NCBI RefSeq assembly: GCF_000003815.2 | Contig: NC_049997.1 | Span: 15,490,753 to 15,550,626, forward strand | Source of the DNA: Branchiostoma floridae | Lineage: Eukaryota; Chordata; Leptocardii; Amphioxiformes; Branchiostomatidae | DNA: 59,874 nucleotides | Reading direction: 5' to 3' | Part shown: positions 23,501 through 34,200 of the stretch, one piece after another | Layout of the letters: every line of letters starts with the position of its first letter | Numbering within the stretch: position 1 is the first letter of the stretch | The notes under the pieces: model-generated | Database searches by the model: none | Told to the model about the DNA's origin: nothing | What the model saw: only the letters and a program-made list of their open reading frames with translations | Position numbers and translations under genes: made by a program

Positions 23501-26023
23501 ATCAGGCAGGTGCAAGTCATTTTTTATGTTTTAATTGATCTACAACCTGATGAGCTATTTACGGAGGTAAATGGACTTGATTGGTAATGTCTTGCAAAAT
23601 GAACTAACCTGCCATAGAAGTCTACTATCCCGCTGGTCACCCAGTAGTTTGGTCGTAGGCTTACAACATCAGCCAATGTGACATTAACCTTCCATCGGCT
23701 GTTCTGTTCGAACGTGAGATTTTTCAGCAGCCTGAAATAAAAAAAAATTATTTCAGTGTCCTTTCCCAAGAAGGTTATCTTACCAATATAAGATTGACTA
23801 TAAATATTTGCATTCTCCGTTGTAATACTAACAGTACATCAATGAATGTTCCACATAGTAGGTAATAAGAATGCCTCCAAACAGTTAATCAAGCAATTGG
23901 ACAGATGATAGAAACTCCATAATGAAAGACAACAGATGCTGTCCGAATGTCAGACCGTTTCTGAAATCTATCTACTTGCTTTAGTATCTGTTTTTTGGTC
24001 CATACTAACGTGATGTTGGGAACCGTCTCAAAGACCAGGGTCCTGTTTCGGGCACAACAGTGAAACTCCAGTGTTTTCCACTTGTTCGGTGCTGGGATTG
24101 GTACACACTTGAAGTGGTACCATGACTGACATGACATACACTGGATCATGTCAGTCATGGCCCCTTCCTTGCGTGCACCAGTCATGGCCCCTTCCTCGTA
24201 TGCACATCCCAGTGTCAGAGTGGCTGCACACTTTTCAGCTGCCTCCATGCCAGGAAGGTGAGCAGCAGCAGAAGTACCCTCGGGCTTGGCAGTCTCCTGT
24301 CTTGTAATCCTCCCTGCGCATCAAACGGTGCAGTAGACAGAAGTAACAATTCTGTACTGTGGAATAGTGAAGGCTACCAAAATTTTGGTGAATCCTACAT
24401 AAATTCAATATGCAGTGTCATTGTTTCCTCTGTCTAGCAATTTTAAACTTCAAATCATTCATATACAGGGCTTGAAATACCACCTGCATATGCAGGTTGA
24501 TGCAGGTAAAACTGTTGCTGTGCAGGTATTTTTGGTGTCTACCTGCACCTAACCTGCACTGGTCCATGTACCCAGGGTTTTATACATAAATGTCCTATGA
24601 TTTAGGTGTATGTGGATTGTTATTAGCTGCATTGACTGTTGCCACCTATACAGTATGAAAGAAAAAAAAATAGCAAAAAATCCTGAACAATTTCGTTAAT
24701 ATGATCCATACTTCCTAAATTCAGAGTGGTGCAGGGGAAAATTGTTACCTGGTGCAGTTAATTTTCAATCTTACCGACACCAGTGCAGGTATGCAGAAAA
24801 AAGTATTTTGAGCCCTGATATATGTTAAACTAGGTACAACAGTACTACAGTAGAAGCTACTTAATTGCACAATGGATTACTGCCCACTTCTGTTAATTGC
24901 ACGGAATCCCCAAATCCCGAATTCCGGCTGGATAACTTTGCTTTGCTGCACCACCTGGATAATTGCATAAAAATTATGCTGGCAATTGGAGTGTGCAATG
25001 AAATGGCGTTTGCTGTATAATGCAAAGGTTCAGTTTTTTAATAACTCACCGCTGGACTTCACTAGACCCACAAAGTGGTTTAGTGACCTTGTACTTGTGC
25101 GTACCAGCATCAACTTGAGCTCCCCTTTCATGACATTCTCTTGCTCGTCACACCCGCATGGTGCCATAGTTTGGTTGTTGTACCCTAACATTGCCTTTTC
25201 CTCGCAGTAAAGAGTAAGGGCATAACCACAGAAGCCAGATAAAAATGACAACTGCAGAATTCCTGGGAATAAAAGAATGAAACCAATCAATGGCTTAGAC
25301 AGAATGCAAGATTAATGAATCATTTAAAGGCACACTCAGCTCCAGAGGAGAGAGCTACATTCTAAAAGATCTTTATGATTACAAAATTGATCCCAGATGA
25401 CCAAATAAATGAAACATTTATAATCCAGTACTGATACATGATGGAAAGTTTTGTATTTTGTATTGCCTTAAGTATTGGTTCCTATGGGATACGTGATAAA
25501 GTTCCAGGTCAATTTGGGTCAAAGCAATTGAAGGATTAAGTTGCTAATTGTAACAACTACAGTATTTTTACACATAAAACAAACATTCTTTTGAAAGGTC
25601 AGGCCTTGACTTCCCAGGAGCTCCCCATTCTTATGAGGGCTCTTTTCTCAGATCTTGCGTATGGGTTTCAATAGGATGATTGTCCAGGCTCAATGTCAAA
25701 TTGCCAATACGATCTTGTTTTGGAATTCGTTACTAAGAACATTGCTTTTATAATCTGCAAGGTACCACAATTTATTGGACTGGCTTAGAAAAAAAGGCTG
25801 GGAAATATCAGTATTTTCTTGCAAAATAAACAGCACTGGTTACCAGTCTCTTAAAAAATCAAGCTCAAAACAGTACACACTGCTTGTTACTATTTTAAAC
25901 ACATTACTTTTGAATTCTATAATTTCATCATGTGTGCAGAATGCGAGGCAAAAGCAGTTTCTTGTTTTACTATTTCTCTCACTCACTCACTAACTCTAGA
26001 GTCTGTCTGTCTGTCTCTGTCTG

Positions 26024-26075
<52 letters not shown>

Positions 26076-29000
26076 TGTGCTTGTGTGTGCCCACCTGTCC
26101 TATTCTTATGCTGTCTATATATCTATTTCTGTCATAACACTTTGTTATCTCCCTCTTTTATCTCTTTTATCAATAAGGTTATACATACCAGAGAATGCCC
26201 CGAGCTTTGCAGTCGATCTTGCCTCTTCTTGGATTGTGTGCCTTAGAATTCCCCTGGTGTCTGTAGCAGTGCACGATGCTACTACAGCATCAGTTGACAC
26301 AGTGCCCATGAGCATCTCTGCTGCTCCCACATTGTCCACACCAGCGCTGATATACTGTATGTTGAAAATGATGCAGAAAAAAAGATGTGCAAATTATACA
26401 TTATAAATTTTCTGTATACTATTTCTTGTAAAATAGAGATGCAAATAGTATCTAAAACAAAATATAGTCCAACTCCAACTGTTTTCCTGTGTATTTCAAA
26501 CCCTGTCATTCCTTTTAAGTTATCTACATGTACTTCATTTGCTGTTAGTAGTGATTTCCATGTATTGCTCTGCCAATGTGTACCTGATCAACAATGTGTT
26601 CTGCATGGATAGCCCCGTATATTGTGGCACCCAGGCGCAGCACTGCTGCGTGGTCGTCGCTTCCGGTCAGCAGCGTGCTGACCGCATTGAAGAGACAGTT
26701 CCCGTCGCCCACTATCTCAATTGCGGCATGGTTGGCCGGAATGTTAGCATACCTGGGATTGAACACATGTATGAGTTGGAATACAAGGGATAGAATATGT
26801 ACAGTGTTGTTACTCTTTGACGACAGTATTGTATTTGTCAAATGTAACAACTGTTTGCAGCTGTATCTTTATGTTCCTTTTGCTGCATTCTTATTTAGTT
26901 TGGTTTGTTGTCTGCACATATTTGCATCATGATGCACATGATGTTTTTTTATTTTATGGTAGCTGTTTGTATAAGCAATGTAATAATTGCAGAAATCACC
27001 CCTACGTAATTGGTACAGTGGTCCAGATCAGATTTCTCTCCTGTCTGACAACACATCAAGAAGATCAAGCAGATGATGGATGTGACTAGCGACTTCGTGT
27101 AACGAATATAACAGCTGTTGCCTTCCTGACGACACACCAGCACCCTGACCAATCGAATGGGGACATCCCTCGCGAATGTGCACACTCCTCTAGAAAAGAG
27201 GACACTACTCGACTTTCAAGGGGACGCTCCTCTTGGAAAGGGGATGTGCCTCCCTTTATTAGGGGACGCTCCTCCGGAAATGGTATGGTTATCGGGGAAA
27301 GGGGACACCCCTGCCGACTTGTGGAATCGGCTGCTCACCCGACAAATCCCTTTCTAGTTCATCTAAATCACAGCATCCAAAACTTTAACCCCCCAGTGCT
27401 CTCGACAAACATCTCAGCTGGCAAGGTAATGATAGTTTTTTTTATTAAAAATTGAGGCATGTTGGAAATGAAGCCGCCCGCGCGGCAGACCATCACTTTT
27501 TTTTAGTGTTTAAAAGGCGGCGTATCGCACGTCCGGTAAGCACAACATCAAGTTTTAGCCTAAATATCCGTGTGCTTGTCGAGTTTTAAGGCCTCCCTTC
27601 CTAACACACGTACATGGGAGATGTTTCTAACACGATGTTAGTCGCCGTTATCTGTTATGGCCTGTTAAAGGCCGCGGTGTACTGAAAACGCTTGATAACG
27701 ACGGCTAACCGTGACAGAGACCCGGCGCCCGTACGTGTGCTGGAGAGGGAAGCCTGTCTCTACAAGCAAACGGATATGGTATTGGGCCATGTAGCCGCGT
27801 GGTACTTCTTCTTCTTCTTAATGTTCAGGTGGCCACCATCATCTTGTTGATGTTTCTGCCACACTTAAAGGAGGTGCTGGTACAGGAGGTTTCTGTTGTA
27901 GTTTCAAGTAATGTTATGCCTTGGGGGTCTACTGTAACTGTTAGTGTAGCTTTGCCACCTTATCCCTGAAGGATTCCAAGGATAGGGCAGTCACCATCTC
28001 TGCAGGAAGCAAGTTCCACTCGGACACAGTTCGTGGAAAGAATGACATCTGTCTGTACTGAGTTCTGCCTAGAGGAATATTTTAGTAGAAAGGGTGAGAC
28101 TGTCTTGTCTGACGTTTGGGTTGGCTAAGTGTAGGAAGGTTCTTAGAGTTGATGGTCACCATTCCATGATGGAACTTGTAGAAGGTACAGAGTCTTGCAC
28201 GTTTACGGCGAGTCTGCAGAGTGTCCCATGAGAGTTCTTGTAGCATGTCACCAACACTTGAGGACTGACGGAAACGATGACATACCCATCTTGCCGCTCT
28301 GCGTTGTACTTTCTCAACAGTACAAAAAATTCCCAAAAATCGTGTTAGAAAGGTTTGGTAACAAACTCATTGAATCATATATTAGTAGAGTAGATTCATC
28401 CCTCAAGCTACCGACACCTTGCACACTGCAGTCGTTCCTCAGAGAGACATCTGGAGCCGCATAGTTCAAGTTTTCATACATACTGTTCAAACCATAATTA
28501 ACACCATGTCACATTTGATAAAGGAAACACAATTCACATATCAACGTGGAAACCATAGATGTCACCACAGTATATGTTACCCATGGTTACTGTCTTGTTT
28601 AACTTTTAATATGAACAAAAAAAGATGTACAAAACTGTATATGTGAGTAATAGTAATGTTTTCAGAGGTTAGATTTATGATTAAGATGTTTGTCCATCTG
28701 TAAGTTACAGGGTATTCTCCCAAGAATTTTTTAGTATAGTGGAGGGGCTGGCAAAAGTGGTGATGATCACTGGGTTATATTATTTTCACTTGGTTTATTA
28801 TTGTTTGATGTATAATCTTCATGCCCATTTAATTGTACAAATGTATTATGATTTGTTAATTTTGACGGGGGGAGAGTTTGTATAAGCCACATGGCTTTTT
28901 CTCCCCCCTTGCACGTTCTGTTTTATTCTATAATTTTCTGTATGTATCATTTTTTAAAGTGCAAAATAAAATCAATCAATCAATCAAAGTAACCCAAACC

Positions 29001-31127
29001 AACGTGCTGCGCTTTCATGACAATGGGTTCATTTTGCAATGACAGAGGGTGTCAAATACTACAAGTATACTGTAAATGCATTTAAGTTTGCGGGGATTTA
29101 ATTTCGTGGTAGCGGGGAAAAGGACTTTTCGCGGTGGATTTAAGTTCAAGGTAACACCATAGACTGCAGTCTAATACCATAACAGAAAAATGTTTGCGGT
29201 GGATTTAAGTTCGTGGTGAAGTGGTCACCGCGAAAACCGCCAACATGAATCCACCACGAACATTTCATCATTTAGTGATTTACAGTAATATATTATAGTG
29301 ATTCCTTTCTTGTGTGGCAAAACGACTATTGTTTTGATCATCGCCCATTCACAAGTTCTTATAGACAATGCCCACTGGAAAAGTGATGCCACTTGGAACA
29401 AAAATCTGTGAATTTTCATTCATTTCAGCAAAACTTACCAAGAAAATAGGGAAGAAACACACTAAAATTGAAAAGACTAGTCTAGTGGAGCTGGGCTAGG
29501 AGTATAGTGGAGGGGCTCCGTTGTTCCATCCTCTGGGGAGGACTCTGAGTTATAAGTAAATACTGTTTTCTGTATTCTAACATGAATGCTAAGCAACAAT
29601 TATAATCCTTCCGAAAATAATTTCATCAAGTTGGTAGAATATAGGATATATGAGAATTCTTGTACACAACCAAAATTAAACTTGCTGACATTTCTATGTC
29701 TGTCAGACATCTTCCTCAGAGCTTCTGACTGGAGTTCAGATGCTTCTCGTAGCTATATGTAGCCGGTGTAGGTGGCGCTTTTGCGGTGTAGATGGCTCAG
29801 CTTGTACCCCCCCTCGTCCCGAGACATCGAAACGTCAGCAAGTAAGTTTAATTTTGGTTGTGTACAAGAATTCTCGTATATCCAACAATTATAATCTTTT
29901 TTATTAAGTTTTAGGTTCGTAGACAGACTTTAAGAATCAGAGATGATACATGCATTTGTTTTGGGGGGTTCAGGTTATAGGACTGAAAATCAGCCTAAAA
30001 GGCATTTTTTGATGAGATAGAACAATATGTGCATGTACCTTGTTGTCGTGCCCCTTGATGTCTGATGTGATACTTGTTCGGGTGCCTTCACATCTTGATC
30101 TAGGGTATGGCACATTGCCAGAAAACTTCCCCAGTCCTCTGCGTCATTCAGTGTCTTGAGGACATCTTTGGTGTTAACGTCCGACTAGATGACAGAAAAA
30201 AAATTGTTTAGACTATGGGTTGTACAGTATACCCTTGCATACCAATAAATATGAATATTTTCTAAGGAGTAGTTTCTGTTGTAAATATGAGATAGAGCTT
30301 TTTGGGGGTAGCAAAACTAAATGAAGCCTGCTTACTTGGACAACAATAGTTTCTTCATAGCATAATGTCTGCAGTGTGTCACTTTTACATGTATTTATTT
30401 GTCACATTTACTAATTAAACCTTTAAATTTTGTACTATTACCTAAATAGGAATTTGATTGCAGAAGTAGCAACACTAGTCTTGATTGTAAAGACTAAGTC
30501 ACATATTTTTCGTAATTTGTAAAGTAATGTACCTTTTCAATTTCAGATGTCATTCCCGACTGTTCCAGCACATCCACGGATGTCTCGACAACCTCCCTTA
30601 AAGGCTGTTCAACAGCAGGGGGGTCAACAGCCTCTGCTTCAACAGGTGGGGGTGTTTCCATGACGGCACTGCAGGACCTCTGTAGACATGATGCATGTTA
30701 CTGGTCACTCTGGACATGTTGAAATTGATGTTGAACCATACTTTTTAAGTAAACGGTGAGTATATGAAATGTCCAACTATCATAATTTTTATAAATTCAC
30801 CTTCAAGTAGTCCGAAATGCACTGTTGGAACGCCCTTATGATTTCCTTAAGTTCCGGCGCCCAGAACTTTGTTTTTTTGTCCCCTCTGTCCATACCTGGA
30901 AAATATTGAAAAATTGCTTATCGTTAGAGAGCGCATATGTCACCTAAATTTAACATTACATTAAGAAGTACAAGGATTATTAAATATGCCTTTTTCAGCC
31001 CTGATAGATTGATAAGGACAGGTCTTGACTGATCATCCTAATTAGAAGTTTAACCGATGATAGCATGGAAATTTAAAGAATTGCCCTATTAGAGAGTGGC
31101 ATCATTACGTTTTACTTTAGCTTATCT

Positions 31128-31212
<85 letters not shown>

Positions 31213-34200
31213 TTCCAGTCAATTGATTACCAGAAACTTTGCCATCCTTCATTTCTCCTTCTCCTACTTATTCTTCCGCTTATCATACAATTTATCACTA
31301 ACTTCCAATTGACCCAACTTACACAAAACAAAATGAAATACTAATTAAAATAGGAATACTCACATTTTTTATCTGGACTGGCAAAAGGTATGTCCTGCGG
31401 CCACCAGATTGGCCGGTTTTCCTTCTTGGTCCAGAAGGGTTTCCTATCTGGAATTATGACATCTCTATCAGATTTTTTTAATCTTTAATGTAAAAACAGG
31501 TCGGTACTTGAGCAATCCCTATAAAACCATCTACAACATATAATGTCACTTAAAATGTCTGATAACTGTTACAAATTAAGACCATTAGGGTAAGAAGGTA
31601 GTTATTGATATGTTACAGGTCAGATTTGATTTTTGTACAAAGTTGATACCTTTGACAGACATCATTGGTTCCAAAAAAAGTCTTGATGTGGCAAACACTT
31701 CTAGTAACAGTGTTTCTATTATATAGTAATGTTTCATCCAAAGATAGGACATGCTACCAAACAGACCGCAAGAAAATGTTTTCAATAAATCTTTTCTGCA
31801 TGTACATGTGGATACATTGAATGTGGTTTTCAATTTTATAAAACATTAAATCAACACCAGACATGCTGTTTTTTTTTCATTTTCTTTTCTTTTGTTCTCC
31901 GATATCCCATATTGTTAACTTCTTCAAAACTCATCCTACCCACTGAATCCGTGTGAATCACTGAATCTATTTCACTATGCTTTAGTTCGACAACAATTTA
32001 TGTGATTTTGGGGTTTCCTTGGATATGAGATGCCATTAGCCCTTTGGACCGTGAAGCTGGGCAACACATGGTCATATTCTATGTCAAATCTTACAGACTG
32101 CTAATGGGTATTAGAAGAAAATGAAAGAAAAATTGTAGTTACCTTTGGCAATTGAGGACACAACCTTCCTCATATTTTCGCAGTTCAAGTCTTTGTCCAC
32201 ATCATATTTCAGCAGCTCTTTTCTATTAGCAAGATCTTCATCTTCCTCTTCTTTAGCTGGATGTGTTCCTGTGGAAGTATTATATTAACCAGAATTAATT
32301 TGGTGTGTGATTTGAAGGTTTTTTTTGTTCAACCATAGTCTTTTCAAACAATACCTTTTTGTGTACATGTAAATAGATGAACAAGGAAAATTTCTAAATT
32401 TTTCTTAGCACAGGCAACAGTTGCTTCGCATGTTGTCAGACAGATACATACAATGTATGTTACATTGTATAAAATGAAATAATGTATGCATGAACAGAAA
32501 TTTCTATTTGCCAACTTTAATGTGAAGGCCAAAATTTTTATTTACCTGAGGGCTTTAAGCTTGTTGGTCTCTTCTTGTCCAAGTCTTGAAACTTCTGCAC
32601 GATGTAAGGATCATTGATGAATTCCTTCATGTGGGATGGTCCTGTTGGCAGGAGGGAATATGTTACAGCGATGAATATATGAAGGTGCTGAATATGCATT
32701 TTGGAAGAAGTCTTAAATCCAGCATTTATGTTAAACATCCATCCTCCTTTATGGTGAATCATGATCCTTTATCATACACCTACAATTTGATAATAACAAT
32801 GCAATACTGCTTCGCTTCTGGCTCGTTTTTACCCCAGCTAAGGCCTGCCGTGTATACAAATGTGTTGGGTTCTTTTCTATGTAGAAGTTTGGTTCCAGTA
32901 GCTCCCCATAAAGATACCACTACCTGTATGTGGACAACTGAAAGTATTATCAAGGAGGTTATATTCAGAATATAACCTCCTTGGTATTATGTAGCCTACA
33001 ATGTTTATCCAGGCATCAGTGGCATCCTGTGACATGTGGACATGGCTTAAGTCTTTCAATGTAATAGACTTACCAGAGAGGGTGGTAGAACTGTTACTCT
33101 GATGAATGAAGATACATGAAGGAGCTGCTGGTTCTGAACTAAGCTTCAAGACCTGTAGAAATGGCATATATACAATGTACATGTATATAGAGAGTGAGTG
33201 TCATGTTTGGCTGTCATATGGAAATTTTCTCTGTAGCCTCTAACCTGTCCTTGGGAATACAGGACATTTCGGCCCCTGCATGGACAGATAGATCAGCCCC
33301 AACCGAGCCGAATGTTTCGGCATCAGGGCCTTTATATTTCAGTCATAGCTTCTAGGACTGTTCTGCTCTATTAGTTATCTAACATGTTGATTCTATGTTG
33401 GATATGTTTCTCAAACCCATCTCCCAAAACGTGGAGAAATCTAACGGGTTTGAACTCTACAGAGAATCATGGTAAACATTTTGTGAGTCACGTTGTCTCA
33501 CAAATGGGTCTATGGTGGCTTGTCCAACCAATTTTACCTAATTAGTTTTAGACCTACATGTAGAAGTATGGTTTAGAAATTAGGTGGCTGACCTTTGCTT
33601 GTATTCTTTTCTTACACTTTGTCTGGCGCTCTTGGGTGTAATTCCTTTTCCTTTGCCTCTGTTGATACAAAATATGATTATTAATGATTAGCATATAGCC
33701 AGTGGTAATTGACCAATCAGAAGGCCCTCTTGGTTATGGCGCAGTAGCACACGGAAAATCAACCAATCAGTTTATCTAATAATTCGTTTAATAACTCTTC
33801 AATAACCGGGGTTTTTAAAGAATGAACCAATCAGAAGATACACAAGATGCTAACCAATCAGAAGGAGAGATACACAAAACGTAGCCTGGGTGCAAGCCTT
33901 CGTAGTGACTGCTGGCTCAATCCTTTTGCTTGCTAAAGTTGCACCACAAGCAAAATGATTGAGCCAGCAGTCACTACTGACGGCTTGCACTCAGGCTACA
34001 CAAACGTTGACCAATTCCGTATCGCCCAAGGTACGGCTCGACAATGGGTAGGATTGCCCGACGGCCAAATTTTATCTATATCATGCCCACCCGAGGAAGT
34101 TAAATTTTATTTTCCAAAAAAGCATAAGACATGACATTATTTAATGCACAACAAGTCAACAGCTTTATTTTTCAATTCGAACAAAAGAATTGCAAGACGT

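Larger units (their letters stand above)
17566..23731 (-). other. Ulp1/SENP-type C48 peptidase domain (7 exons)
   Basis: Exons at 23609, 21573, 20774, 19404, 18782, 18028 and 17566 (lower coordinates) encode a complete catalytic domain. The substrate-side entry motif is SLRPNYWVTSGIVDFYGR. It is followed by FMLIPVC, NHWKVLCVHVAV with the catalytic His, SQLLVLDSLG with the Asp, and VPLQRNGSDCGAHTIYNM with the oxyanion Gln and nucleophile Cys. Spacing is normal for the family (about 200 residues). After the last helix the protein ends in a short Met/Ser tail. Confidence 0.92.

Noticed and set aside
25930-26406. 158-codon plus-strand frame
   Set aside because: Driven by the TC/TG microsatellite and antisense to an OTU exon whose splice sites and phase fit the minus strand.
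27157-27455. Plus-strand frame over GGGGAC...CTCCT words
   Set aside because: Low-level degenerate repetition; no domain and no splice partners.
31096-31344. Frame with YIYIYI
   Set aside because: Direct translation of a (TA)n run.
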